DNA from: Runella rosea
GTDB taxonomy: Bacteria; Bacteroidota; Bacteroidia; Cytophagales; Spirosomataceae
DNA length: 64,000 bases
Assembly (NCBI RefSeq): GCF_003325355.1
Contig: NZ_CP030850.1
Location: 3,720,001 to 3,784,000 of the forward strand
Direction: 5' to 3'
Below the pieces are notes generated by a model. It ran no database searches, had not been told where the DNA came from, and saw only the letters and a program-made list of their open reading frames with translations. A program made the translations under genes and the position numbers. Numbering within the stretch: the first letter of the stretch is position 1; every line of letters starts with the position of its first letter. Of this stretch, positions 9,044-18,030 are shown one piece after another.

Positions 9044-9739
9044 CTATGTCAGTACCATTTTGATTTGTTGCTGTTTTATATAATCGTTGAGGTGTTGATG
9101 GTTGGCTTTACGAAAAGCCTTGTACGTATTCTGTAATTTCAGGATGCGGGCCACCTTAAAGTCACGGTATTCATTTCGCAGCCAACACCACCCAATCACG
9201 TGCCAAGCCATAGAATAAAAAATCATCCCAATCGGTTCGATTTCACGCAGACTTCCCTCTTGACCAGCATTTTGGTAGTGTAGCTGTAAAATGGTCTGAT
9301 TCGTAATTGACGTTTGAATTTCGGCCAAGTATTCAAAATTATGATTGGGGCAAGATGCACTCGTCACCACCTTCTCTTCCAGATGCTCAACGTGTTCTTT
9401 CTGCTGATGTTTAAGCACGGATTTTACTTTATTGAGCGCCGAATGATAATGTCGACGAATAGACTTATCGGTAAAACGCTCCACAATCGACTCCACCAAC
9501 ACCAGTGCATTGGCTTCTTCGGTACTAAACATCACAGGGGGCAAAAAATAACCCTGCATAATATAATATCCCTTGTTTGACTCAAATCCAATCGGAATCC
9601 CAATTTCGTCCAATGCTTTTAAATCACGATAAACGGTACGAACACTCATACCAAAGCGCTCAGACAATACCTCGGCCGAGGTATATTTTCGAGATTGCAG
9701 TGTAAGGGCAATGGCCAATAAACGGTCGATGCGGTTCAT
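9044..9739 (-). CDS. HTH-WYL transcriptional regulator (YafY/DeoR-like)
   Basis: 231 residues from the ATG at 9739; the frame runs to 9931 without stops, but that region is A/T-rich leader. The N-terminal HTH_11 domain (MNRIDRLLAIALTLQSRKY then LSERFGMSVRTVYRDLKAL) is followed by a WYL domain (EIEPIGMIFYSMAWHVIGWC, YRDFKVARI). WYL domains sense ligands, often nucleic-acid-related, in regulators. The DGPF/ECF42 pair is transcribed away from it, and the 200 bp between may hold its operator. Confidence 0.88.
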   Translation of the reverse strand: MNRIDRLLAIALTLQSRKYTSAEVLSERFGMSVRTVYRDLKALDEIGIPIGFESNKGYYIMQGYFLPPVMFSTEEANALVLVESIVERFTDKSIRRHYHSALNKVKSVLKHQQKEHVEHLEEKVVTSASCPNHNFEYLAEIQTSITNQTILQLHYQNAGQEGSLREIEPIGMIFYSMAWHVIGWCWLRNEYRDFKVARILKLQNTYKAFRKANHQHLNDYIKQQQIKMVLT

Positions 9740-9939
9740 GGAAAAAAACAGAAAAATGATAAACAGAAAATCAGAATGTAAAAGTATTAGCTCACGACTC
9801 CTGATCCGTTGATGCGCACGGGGCGAATAATTTATTTTTAAAATTAGAAAAAAAAATCTTCTTGGCTGTCCAGTTTTGCTTGAGTCGTTCGTCATTCGTA
9901 CAAATTCAATAAATTCGTTCACAAAAAACACAACTTACC

Positions 9940-10293
9940 ATGAACAAGTACATGCTCGCCTTCTGGAACGCCATTCCTTCTGAAGAGTCTTTTGCCCAAT
10001 TGTCGCCCGAAGCGATTCAAGTTGAAATCGAAAAATGGAACAATTGGATTGGAGGAATTGCGGCCCAAGGCAAAATGGTCGCCACCGAAGCACTGCACAA
10101 TACGGGAAAAACGGTCTCAGGCTCCGCCAACATTGTTACGGATGGGCCTTTTACGGAAGGTAAGGAAATCATCGGCGGCTTTATGATTCTCACGGCCGAC
10201 AGCCTAGAAGAAGCCGTAGAATTATCAAAAGGTTGCCCTATTTATGAGTCGGAAGGCCGTGTAGAAGTACGTCAAATTCAGGTCTTTAATTAA
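9940..10293 (+). CDS. YCII/DGPF domain protein
   Basis: 117 residues. The defining DGPF motif is present (VTDGPFTEGKEIIGGFMI), within a small ferredoxin-like alpha/beta barrel. DGPF proteins are regularly encoded directly before ECF42-type sigma factors, as here, where the sigma gene starts 8 bp after this stop. The protein is thought to act with, or as a signal for, the sigma factor, but its biochemical role is unknown. Confidence 0.9.
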   Translation: MNKYMLAFWNAIPSEESFAQLSPEAIQVEIEKWNNWIGGIAAQGKMVATEALHNTGKTVSGSANIVTDGPFTEGKEIIGGFMILTADSLEEAVELSKGCPIYESEGRVEVRQIQVFN

Positions 10294-10301
10294 TCTTTAG
10301 G

Positions 10302-11549
10302 ATGACGGAAGTCAATCGGATGGCAGAGCATCTTTTTCGGCACGAGTCGGGAAAGATGCTCGCTGTACTCACGCGGGTATTTGGTTTTTCCAACTACGAC
10401 ATTGCCCGCGACGTAGTCCAAGATACTTTATTGGCCGCTCTGGAACAGTGGAAACTAAATGGCATCCCCGAAAACCCAACGGGCTGGCTATATACTTCGG
10501 CCAAAAACCGAGTGCTTGACCGGCTCCGTAGAGAGAAAAAAATGGCCGAAATAAGCCCTGACATTGCCTACGAATTCCAATCAGAACAGCAAATGCAGCA
10601 GCACATTGACCAATTGTTTCTCGAACATGAAATGGAAGACAGCCAACTCCGAATGATGTTTGCGTGCTGCCACCCAAGTTTACCTCCCGAAGCCCAAATA
10701 ACGCTTATTTTACGAACCCTCTGCGGGCTAAGTATTACCGAAATTGCCAACGCGTTTTTATCCAACGACGAAAACATCACCAAACGCCTTTACCGGGCCA
10801 AAGACAAAATCCGCAGCACCCCCATTGAGTTGGAAGTACCCTACGGCGATGAACTCCCCGCGCGACTGGATGCGGTTTTGAAAGCAGTTTATCTGCTTTT
10901 CAACGAAGGTTACAATTCGCAGCACCCCGACCAGCTTATCAAGCAAGACCTGTGCGAAGAAGCCCTCCGACTAGGCACACTGTTGAGTCAGCATCGGTAT
11001 ACCGACCTCCCAAAAACCGCCGCGCTACTATCGTTGATGTATTTTCAAGCATCAAGGTTTGATGCCCGACAAGATGACGAGGGAAATATTATTCTGTTAG
11101 CCAATCAAGACCGCCAAAAATGGAACCGTGAGCGGATAGGCGCTGGCATTGCCTTTCTAAACAAAGCCTCTCAAGGACCCGAAATCAGCAGCTACCACCT
11201 GGAAGCCGCCATTGCATCTTATCACGCCCGGGCTGAGCGTTTTGAAAGCACTAACTGGCAGGCCATTATGTATCTTTATCGGCTGTTGGAACAAATCAAT
11301 CCGAGCGTAATGGTACAATTCAACAAAGCCATTGCAACAGGATTTGCAGAAGGACCACAACGGGGTACGGAGGCTTTACAGAACATAAAGGGACTTGAAA
11401 ACAATGCTTATTATCACACGGCACTGGGTGATTTTTTTGCACAATTGAAGGATTCAAATAGCGCAAAATTACATTATGAAACTGCCATTCAGTTGACAAA
11501 GTCAAAGGCTGAGTGGCAATTGATATGGAAAAAAATAGAGATGCTCTAA
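10302..11549 (+). CDS. ECF42-type RNA polymerase sigma factor with C-terminal extension (DUF6596)
   Basis: 415 residues, about twice the usual ECF length. Regions 2 and 4 are in the first 180 residues (RDVVQDTLLAALEQWKL, PTGWLYTSAKNRVLDRLRRE, TLCGLSITEIANAF, ITKRLYRAKDKIR). The rest is the ECF42 C-terminal extension (LDAVLKAVYLLFNEGYN, then TPR-like helices). In this group the C-terminal domain replaces an anti-sigma factor in controlling activity, which agrees with the lack of an anti-sigma gene here. It forms an operon with the DGPF gene. Confidence 0.93.
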   Translation: MTEVNRMAEHLFRHESGKMLAVLTRVFGFSNYDIARDVVQDTLLAALEQWKLNGIPENPTGWLYTSAKNRVLDRLRREKKMAEISPDIAYEFQSEQQMQQHIDQLFLEHEMEDSQLRMMFACCHPSLPPEAQITLILRTLCGLSITEIANAFLSNDENITKRLYRAKDKIRSTPIELEVPYGDELPARLDAVLKAVYLLFNEGYNSQHPDQLIKQDLCEEALRLGTLLSQHRYTDLPKTAALLSLMYFQASRFDARQDDEGNIILLANQDRQKWNRERIGAGIAFLNKASQGPEISSYHLEAAIASYHARAERFESTNWQAIMYLYRLLEQINPSVMVQFNKAIATGFAEGPQRGTEALQNIKGLENNAYYHTALGDFFAQLKDSNSAKLHYETAIQLTKSKAEWQLIWKKIEML

Positions 11550-11882
11550 TCACGGATTTCTGGACAAATTCAAACCATTGGTAATACCAACACGCTGACA
11601 ATTCCTCTATCACTTCCGATAAAGCCTACCAAAAACAGGCCTGCCTTTGTACAACGGCTGATCGGGCGGTTGTTCCGTTACAGCTCCTTCAAATGACGTT
11701 TCATCAGGGACGCTATTGAAAATCCCCCTTCCCATCGCCCAATTTTGTATCGTCAATCTGCCAAACAAAGGCCCCTTGACGCAATGCAGCCATAAAACAT
11801 ACCGCAAAACCCTCCGTTGGAAATGCCGCCGTTTGCCGCTGCAGTGCTATAATTCAGCCATTTTTTCCAACAATTTCAAGTC
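11550..11882. other. Intergenic region without supported gene; possible gene remnant
   Basis: No gene of normal form is present. On the minus strand, between about 11850 and 11640, a protein-like stretch (VCFMAALRQGAFVWQIDD, then a shift of frame near 11725-11730, a G-run, into SVPDETSFEGAV) could be a decayed gene. The last 60 bp (11820-11882) should hold the promoter of the cytochrome gene. No hairpin of note was seen. Confidence 0.4.
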
Positions 11883-12890
11883 ATGAAAACCATCCTTCGT
11901 TTCATCTTTATCGGTCTGGCCGTGGTGGTCACGGGCGTTAGTCTTGTACTGGTCTATGTTAAATTTTGGTTGCCCGATGTAGGTGCCGCTCCCAAATTAA
12001 AAATCAATACTACGGCCGCCCAGATTGAACGGGGGCGCTATCTCGCCAATCACGTCAGCGTGTGTATGGATTGCCACAGCACCCGCGACTGGAACCTTTT
12101 TGCAGGCCCACCCATGGCAGGCACCGAGGGCAAGGGGGGTGAGCGCTTTGGCCCAGAGATGGGATTGCCGGGCACTATTTATTCGCGCAATATCACCCCC
12201 GCTGGCGTGGGTCACTGGACCGACGGCGAGCTGTTTCGCGCTATTACCTCAGGGGTAACCCGCGATGGCAAAGCCCTGTTTCCATTGATGCCTCACCCTT
12301 CCTATGGCCGTATGGATCAGGAAGATATTAAATCTATCATTGCCTACCTCCGCTCCCTCAAGCCCATTTCAAACGAGGTGCCTGATTCAGAATTAGAATT
12401 TCCAATGAATTTTATTGTCAATACCATTCCGCAAAAACCCAATTTTCAAACTCGCCCCGACACAACCGACCAGATAGCCTATGGACGCTACATGGTCAAT
12501 GCCGCTGGCTGTGCCGATTGCCACACCAAAAGAGAAAATGGAGAACATGTAGCAGGAATGGAATTTGCGGGGAGTGCAGAATTTGCCTTACCGGGGGGTA
12601 TTGTACGTTCGGCCAACCTTACGCCTGATGCCGAAACTGGGCTAGGACGCTGGACCAAAGCCGCCTTTATAGCCCGTTTCAAAGCCCTCGACCCAGCCAC
12701 AGGCTATAAACCACATCCTGTAAAACCCGGCGACCGACAAACGATTATGCCTTGGCCCATGTACGCAGGGATGAGCGAGCAGGATTTAGGGGCCATTTAT
12801 ACCTACTTACAAACGCTTAAACCTATCCCAAACAGGGTGGTAACCTTTACCCCTACCACTTCTGAAAAGGAGACCATTGCCTCAAAATAA
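11883..12890 (+). CDS. Membrane-anchored diheme cytochrome c
   Basis: 335 residues with an N-terminal membrane segment (residues 5-27, uncleaved or signal) and two cytochrome c domains. Heme sites are CMDCH (about residue 60) and CADCH (about residue 210); each domain repeats a GRY(L/M)xN-H/A start and an IxAYL(R/Q)SLKP end, so it arose by tandem duplication. It resembles the cytochrome subunits of alcohol/aldehyde or gluconate dehydrogenases. No dehydrogenase subunit is adjacent. The next genes (ZU5 lipoprotein, coiled-coil protein) follow on the same strand at 35 and 24 bp and may be co-transcribed. Confidence 0.88.
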   Translation: MKTILRFIFIGLAVVVTGVSLVLVYVKFWLPDVGAAPKLKINTTAAQIERGRYLANHVSVCMDCHSTRDWNLFAGPPMAGTEGKGGERFGPEMGLPGTIYSRNITPAGVGHWTDGELFRAITSGVTRDGKALFPLMPHPSYGRMDQEDIKSIIAYLRSLKPISNEVPDSELEFPMNFIVNTIPQKPNFQTRPDTTDQIAYGRYMVNAAGCADCHTKRENGEHVAGMEFAGSAEFALPGGIVRSANLTPDAETGLGRWTKAAFIARFKALDPATGYKPHPVKPGDRQTIMPWPMYAGMSEQDLGAIYTYLQTLKPIPNRVVTFTPTTSEKETIASK

Positions 12891-12925
12891 TCAACTAACA
12901 GTAAAACAATCAATTTCTCACAGCC

Positions 12926-14158
12926 ATGAAAAACATTACAAATACACTACTGGGCCTCGCGCTCATCACCCTCTCGGTTTCGTGTACAGAGCCCGACCCT
13001 GCTCCCACCAATTTGCCAGAACCTACTGGACACGTTACGGCAAAGGGCACCCCAGATGGTACGGCCGTAACGGCCGCAATAGGGCCCGCCGGAGGAACCA
13101 TTGAGTCGACCGACAAGCGTATCCGGGTTGACATCCCAGCGGGTGCATTGACCGCTACTCAGACCATTACAATACAACCCATTACCAATAAAGCTCCTAA
13201 CGGCCAAGGCCAAGCCTTCCGGCTTACCCCACACGGATTACAGTTTGCCAAACCAGCCACTATTTCTTTTAAATACACCGATGAAGACCTCAATGGTACT
13301 TTTGCCGAGGCATTGGGGATTGCTTACCAAGATGATAAAGGTATTTGGAAAGTACCAACCGGTTTAACGTTGAACAAAGAAGCCAAGACAGTTACTATCA
13401 AAACAACCCATTTCAGTGATTGGAGTTTCTTTGAAGCCATCAGTCTTGAACCAGCCTATCGGTATATGGATCCCGGAGAAAAGGGCAACTTGGCCGTCAG
13501 ATACGTGCTTCCGGACGAATTTCTTTTAGTACCCATTGGCGATGAAGCTCAGGAATTGGAGTTGCTCAATCCAGAACATCTACTGGATGCCAAATATATC
13601 GACAAGTGGGAACTGAAAGGCGACGGTGAACTGAAACCCACCAACAGCACGGCGGTGTATCAGGCACCCAACCACATTCCGGGGCAGAATCCGGTACGGG
13701 TGGAAGTAAGCATTAAATCCAATGGAAGAGCCGTCGGACTGCTGATTGCCCGTATCTACGTGGCTCCCGAAGGCATTACGCTTCAAATAGACGGCGGCGA
13801 TTGGATCACTTTTCGCGGAGGCGCTAATTTTAACCATATTCAAAACGTGATTGAAGGAAAAAACGGTAGCCAGTACGTTTCAATGGGTTGGTCCGGCGGA
13901 CGGCAAGGGCAGTTTCACTGGACACTCAATACCCAAGTTTCCTTTGTGCTTTACACCGGCTTCAGACACTACCAAAACCGCTACGGCACGCGGCCTGACG
14001 TAAGCGGCGGAACCCTGAACATAGACACCGACCAATGGCAGGGCTACGTTCTTGGCACCTTCCATCTAGAACCTGCCGGCTGGTATCAAGCCGACCCGTA
14101 CAATCCTGTGGGTACGTCACAAATTCGGGGAATATTCAGAGTAAAAAGTGTGAATTAG
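12926..14158 (+). CDS. Lipoprotein with ZU5-like domain
   Basis: 410 residues. Signal peptide with lipobox (LSVSC, Cys at about residue 20). Residues about 45-150 match ZU5-type sandwiches: IGPAGGTIEST, VDIPAGALT, ITIQPIT, FRLTPHGLQFAKPATISFKY, ending in TTHFSDWSFFEA. The C-terminal half has no family I recognise. In Bacteroidota such proteins are surface-exposed lipoproteins. It lies between the diheme cytochrome and the coiled-coil protein, probably in one operon. Confidence 0.8.
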   Translation: MKNITNTLLGLALITLSVSCTEPDPAPTNLPEPTGHVTAKGTPDGTAVTAAIGPAGGTIESTDKRIRVDIPAGALTATQTITIQPITNKAPNGQGQAFRLTPHGLQFAKPATISFKYTDEDLNGTFAEALGIAYQDDKGIWKVPTGLTLNKEAKTVTIKTTHFSDWSFFEAISLEPAYRYMDPGEKGNLAVRYVLPDEFLLVPIGDEAQELELLNPEHLLDAKYIDKWELKGDGELKPTNSTAVYQAPNHIPGQNPVRVEVSIKSNGRAVGLLIARIYVAPEGITLQIDGGDWITFRGGANFNHIQNVIEGKNGSQYVSMGWSGGRQGQFHWTLNTQVSFVLYTGFRHYQNRYGTRPDVSGGTLNIDTDQWQGYVLGTFHLEPAGWYQADPYNPVGTSQIRGIFRVKSVN

Positions 14159-14182
14159 TTTCATTATCAACGATTTATAGCC

Positions 14183-15124
14183 ATGAAATACATACCTATT
14201 ATTTGCACAATCCTCTTTTTGGCGGCATTGATGGCCATGCGCCCAGTTGATATTCTTTCCGACACTGGCGTAACCCTACGGGATGTGCGTCAGGGAGCAT
14301 TGGACAACTTAAATGAAGAGCCGTATTTTTTCTTCAACAGCACCTCCGCCATGCGTAGCATCGCCAAGCGGATTCCCGAAAACACCCGGGGAGCTGCCGT
14401 TCGTACACTGGGAAAATTTGTCAAGGCGTATGTCGAATCTGAAGAATTTAAGGAGGAATACCGCCAATCGCTCAAACAAAAATATCCCCTTGACGAAACT
14501 TACAGCGATGCGGTTGTAGCACAACGCGAACAGGAAGTAGGTGGAATGGATGCGGCTATTAGCCAACAAATGGCGCTGATTCAGCAAACGTATGCGCAAC
14601 TCGACCCAGCCATTTTGCAAATGAGCATTAAAGCACAACTTTCTCAGCAAGAGGCTCAATTGGCGACCCTTGAGGGTGAAGAACGCGCTGCAAAAGCCCG
14701 TGAGTTGGCAGAACTTAAAAAGATTTTGGCTGCCACGGAAGGTAAGCCCGCTGAATTTAAGAAGCAGTTTATCGCTTACCACAGCCGATTACTGAAACAG
14801 GGAAGCGGACAACATAAAAATCAACAACAAAAGGAGTTGGACTACGCCAAAGAGCGCAATGCCCAATACAAACAACAAAAGGCAGTTTTGGACGCTCACA
14901 CCGATTTTCGGCCGGTGTTACGGAAACGCCTCAAAAGCTTTATTGCCCTCTGCGATGACGTAGATTTCAACGCCCAACTGCGGCCTGCGGGCAGAAAACA
15001 GGAATTTATTCACCCTGAGTACCAACGCAAACCCGCCGAATGGAAGTTTTTGTACCGTCTTGGCAAAACGCCCGTGATGGAAGCCCGAGCGTTTGCGCAG
15101 GAATGGCTGGCCAACTTAAAGTAA
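14183..15124 (+). CDS. Secreted coiled-coil protein of unknown function
   Basis: 313 residues with a signal peptide (MKYIPIICTILFLAALMAM). No family is recognised. Residues about 110-230 are rich in E, K, Q and A and predict long coiled-coil helices (for example QLSQQEAQLATLEGEERAAK). The C-terminus has a compact globular part (RPAGRKQEFIHPEYQRKPAEWKFLYRLGK). It follows the ZU5 lipoprotein by 24 bp, so the two are likely expressed together. Confidence 0.72.
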   Translation: MKYIPIICTILFLAALMAMRPVDILSDTGVTLRDVRQGALDNLNEEPYFFFNSTSAMRSIAKRIPENTRGAAVRTLGKFVKAYVESEEFKEEYRQSLKQKYPLDETYSDAVVAQREQEVGGMDAAISQQMALIQQTYAQLDPAILQMSIKAQLSQQEAQLATLEGEERAAKARELAELKKILAATEGKPAEFKKQFIAYHSRLLKQGSGQHKNQQQKELDYAKERNAQYKQQKAVLDAHTDFRPVLRKRLKSFIALCDDVDFNAQLRPAGRKQEFIHPEYQRKPAEWKFLYRLGKTPVMEARAFAQEWLANLK

Positions 15125-15191
15125 AGGGAATCCATTAAGAGCCTTGTTGTCTTTATTTTTACAAAGTATGCTCAGTAAACAACCCAGTTCT

Positions 15192-16346
15192 ATGAAAATC
15201 GCTATCATTGGAGGAGGAATCGCAGGTCTGACCACCGCAATTGCTCTCCGGCAAATTGGAATCAACGTAACCATTTACGAAGCCAATCAGGAACTTCGCC
15301 CCGCAGGAGCAGGTATTGCCTTGGCTGCCAATGCAGTAAAAGCCTTTGAATTACTCGGTCTCCGCGACAAAATATTGGCTCACGGAAATCCCTTCGAGCT
15401 CTTTTCTATCTTAGATAAACAGGGGAAAATCATTACCGAATCCAATCACTTTGCAGCTAAAGAGAAATACAAAGTAATAGGAAGTTTTTCCATTCATCGT
15501 GCTGATTTACAAAAGACGCTTTTAGAAGCAATGGAGGATATTCCTCTGTACTTGGGGCATCAATTCCTCACACTCACCCAAAACGATGAAGGAGTCACCT
15601 TGGTATTTCGTAATGGACATACCGCTACTTTCGATTATGTTTTGGCGGCTGATGGCATTCATTCTGCCGTTCGGCGGCAATTGGTACCCAACACCAAAAT
15701 AAGATATGCGGGATATACCTGTTGGAGAGGAGTAACCGACACTGCTCCAGTAGGTCTGAACCCCAAACAAGCCACCGAAACGTGGGCGTCAGAAGGAAGA
15801 TTCGGCATTGTGCCCCTTCAGGGAGGGCGTGTTTACTGGTTTGCCTGCGTCAATGCGCCAACAGGTGATGAACCCCGTTTCCGAAATTTTACCAAAACTG
15901 ATTTGTTACACCATTTTGGTCAACTACACGCTCCGGTAGCCGAAATCATTGGCCTTACACCCGATAAACGGATTTTGCACAATGATATTATTGATTTAAA
16001 ACCGCTTCGTCAACTGGCGTACGGCAAAGTATTATTGATAGGCGATGCCGCTCATGCCATGACCCCCAACATGGGGCAGGGCGCGTGTCAAGGAATTGAA
16101 GATGCAGTGGTACTTCAACGGCTGATTAGGCAATACCCAACCGACTTGTCGGAAGTCTTTCAGAAGTTTGAAGCAATACGTTTACCTCGAACAACAACCA
16201 TTGTAGACCGCTCTTTTACACTGGGCAAAATTGCGCAGGTGAGTCAGCCCTGGCTGGTTGCTTTACGGAATGCACTTTTCAGGCTGATGCCTGCTGGTAT
16301 GAACAATCGACAGTTAGATTTTATAATGGATATGAATGCCGCCTAA
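15192..16346 (+). CDS. FAD-dependent monooxygenase (PHBH fold)
   Basis: 384 residues from the ATG at 15192, where the dinucleotide-binding motif begins at once (MKIAIIGGGIAGLTTAIALR). The other two group-A flavoprotein motifs are present: the DG motif (ADGIHSAVRR) and the GD motif (GDAAHAMTPNMGQGACQG). Enzymes of this class hydroxylate aromatic or polycyclic substrates, or TetX-like antibiotics, using NAD(P)H and O2. No pathway genes flank it, so the substrate cannot be assigned. An upstream ATG at 15144 is in frame but would precede the Rossmann motif by 16 residues. Confidence 0.88.
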   Translation: MKIAIIGGGIAGLTTAIALRQIGINVTIYEANQELRPAGAGIALAANAVKAFELLGLRDKILAHGNPFELFSILDKQGKIITESNHFAAKEKYKVIGSFSIHRADLQKTLLEAMEDIPLYLGHQFLTLTQNDEGVTLVFRNGHTATFDYVLAADGIHSAVRRQLVPNTKIRYAGYTCWRGVTDTAPVGLNPKQATETWASEGRFGIVPLQGGRVYWFACVNAPTGDEPRFRNFTKTDLLHHFGQLHAPVAEIIGLTPDKRILHNDIIDLKPLRQLAYGKVLLIGDAAHAMTPNMGQGACQGIEDAVVLQRLIRQYPTDLSEVFQKFEAIRLPRTTTIVDRSFTLGKIAQVSQPWLVALRNALFRLMPAGMNNRQLDFIMDMNAA

Positions 16347-16408
16347 ACCGGTACACTCAACCCATTGAGCCGTGGGAAAAACATTAACAAAATCAGAAAA
16401 ACTAAGCC

Positions 16409-16978
16409 ATGAAAAACATTCATTTAAGCCTGTATTTGATCCTGGGGCTACTTATCCTCGCTCCCCAAAAAACACAGGCGCAATCGCTCAGAATCAGTTA
16501 TTACGGCGAAACCGTTACGCATTATGGCCTGAAAACAGCGTATGAATACCCGATTTTCAGTAAAATAAAAGAGCGGAATCAATCCCGTAAAATGCTTTTG
16601 ATTGCGCCAAGTGCGGCACTTTACCGCCATCCGCGTAACCATTTCGGTATCATCATAGCCCCCGAATTGATATATCGACGGATAGGAAAACGGAGTACTC
16701 TGTTTGAGGCAGGCATTGCCACCGCGTACTTTCGTTATTTTTTGGAGGGCTCTACCTACCAAGTAACCGGTAATGGTGAATTGGAACGCGTACGTTATGC
16801 AGGAGGAAATGCTTTCCTGCCTACTGTGTTCGCAGGCATCGGACAAGATGTTCGTCACGCCCTTCCTTTTGCTTGGTATACTCGACTGAATATCAGCCAA
16901 CAACGTCCCTATAATACATCCTCTCTTACCCGATTCAGTCTGGAAATAGGGGCTATTTTTCCTTTCAAAAAGCAATGA
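16409..16978 (+). CDS. Secreted protein of unknown function, beta-barrel-like
   Basis: 189 residues with a signal peptide ending at TQAQS. The rest alternates aromatic and polar residues in strand-like stretches (LRISYYGETVTHYGLK, FEAGIATAYFRYFLEG, FAWYTRLNISQQRPY) and ends in RFSLEIGAIFPFKKQ, compatible with a small outer-membrane barrel. I recognise no family. Its stop overlaps the next ATG by 4 bp (ATGA at 16975-16978), so it is translationally coupled to the hydrolase lipoprotein. Confidence 0.7.
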   Translation: MKNIHLSLYLILGLLILAPQKTQAQSLRISYYGETVTHYGLKTAYEYPIFSKIKERNQSRKMLLIAPSAALYRHPRNHFGIIIAPELIYRRIGKRSTLFEAGIATAYFRYFLEGSTYQVTGNGELERVRYAGGNAFLPTVFAGIGQDVRHALPFAWYTRLNISQQRPYNTSSLTRFSLEIGAIFPFKKQ

Positions 16979-17976
16979 AAACAATCAATAAGCTATTTAA
17001 GAGCCTCGCAGTTATCCTAATTTTGGTTTCCTGCAAAGACCAAGATGTAGAACCAACTGAGCAAAAAACACTTTTTCTCCGTCATAAAGGAGCCGATATG
17101 CCCGTTTGGGTACACGGCAATACCAATTCCAACAAAATTGTGCTGTATTTGCACGGTGGACCGGGCGATTGTGCAATGTGTTACCGGTATTATTTTAAAG
17201 AACTGGAAAACGACATGATGGTGGCCTATTGGGACCAACGGGTAGCGGGAGCATCGTCCGGCAAAGTAGATTCGGGAACGTTACGCTATGATCAATTCAG
17301 TGAGGATGCTTTTTATGTTGTCAAACTGCTCAAACAACAGTACCCCAACGCTCAGATTTATTTGTTAGCGCATAGTTTTGGCGTTGAGCTGGCTTGGCAG
17401 TTTTTGACCACAAACAATAATCAGCAAATGATTTCTGGATTAATGGCCGTCAATGGGATGTTTTCTTATTACCGTTGGCTGTACCATGTTCGGGAATGGG
17501 CATTGCGTGAGGCAAAAAAGCAAAACAATGCCGAGGCGGAACGTGAATTATTGGCTAATCCGGTAACTATTGAAAATACAGCAACCGTTAATTGGGAGCT
17601 TATTTATCGGTGGATGTACAAACTGGGCGGTAATCCAGTGTCCCTATATGACGACAAAAAATACCTAGCAAATTACGCCTTTGCTTCACCCAATACCGCT
17701 TTAGCGCAGTTTACTCATTCCAAAGCCTACAGTTATTACGGCGAAGTTGAAAGTCGTCTTTTTGAAAAAGGAGCCTTATTGAAGAATATTCGGATTCCGG
17801 TCAGGCTGTTTTGGGGAGTAAAAGATGGTATAGTACCCGTAGAAGTAGGACGTGAAACAAAACAATTACTGACCAATACTTCTGTATCTACGGTAGAGTT
17901 CAGTCAATCATGGCACGAACCTTTTATTACTGAAACTCAAGAATTCAATAATGCCGTACGCAGTTTTGTGAAGTAA
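16975..17976 (+). CDS. Alpha/beta-hydrolase lipoprotein
   Basis: 333 residues. Lipoprotein signal (VILILVSC). Hydrolase core: oxyanion loop HGGPGDCAMCYR, nucleophile elbow LLAHSFGVELAW, acid in FWGVKDGIVP and histidine in SQSWHEPF. The HGGPG start resembles proline iminopeptidases and related serine hydrolases. Coupled to the preceding barrel-like gene through ATGA. Substrate unknown. Confidence 0.85.
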   Translation: MKTINKLFKSLAVILILVSCKDQDVEPTEQKTLFLRHKGADMPVWVHGNTNSNKIVLYLHGGPGDCAMCYRYYFKELENDMMVAYWDQRVAGASSGKVDSGTLRYDQFSEDAFYVVKLLKQQYPNAQIYLLAHSFGVELAWQFLTTNNNQQMISGLMAVNGMFSYYRWLYHVREWALREAKKQNNAEAERELLANPVTIENTATVNWELIYRWMYKLGGNPVSLYDDKKYLANYAFASPNTALAQFTHSKAYSYYGEVESRLFEKGALLKNIRIPVRLFWGVKDGIVPVEVGRETKQLLTNTSVSTVEFSQSWHEPFITETQEFNNAVRSFVK

Positions 17977-17977
17977 T

Positions 17978-18025
17978 CTTTTGTAAACCATCGCATCGCG
18001 GGGCCGATGCGATGGTTTACAAAAG
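17978..18025. terminator. Inverted repeat between convergent genes
   Basis: Perfect 21-bp stem (17978-17998 with 18005-18025) with a 6-nt loop CGGGGC. It lies between the stop at 17976 (+) and the stop at 18031 (-), so it probably ends both transcripts. The flanking T/A tracts are short (four bases inside the stem), which is weaker than usual for an intrinsic terminator. Confidence 0.8.
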
Positions 18026-18030
18026 AAGGT

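Noticed and set aside
11610-11807. A 65-codon minus-strand frame in the gap before the cytochrome c gene
   Set aside because: It changes into a protein-like neighbouring frame only with a frameshift and has no recognisable domain; listed as a possible remnant, not as a gene.
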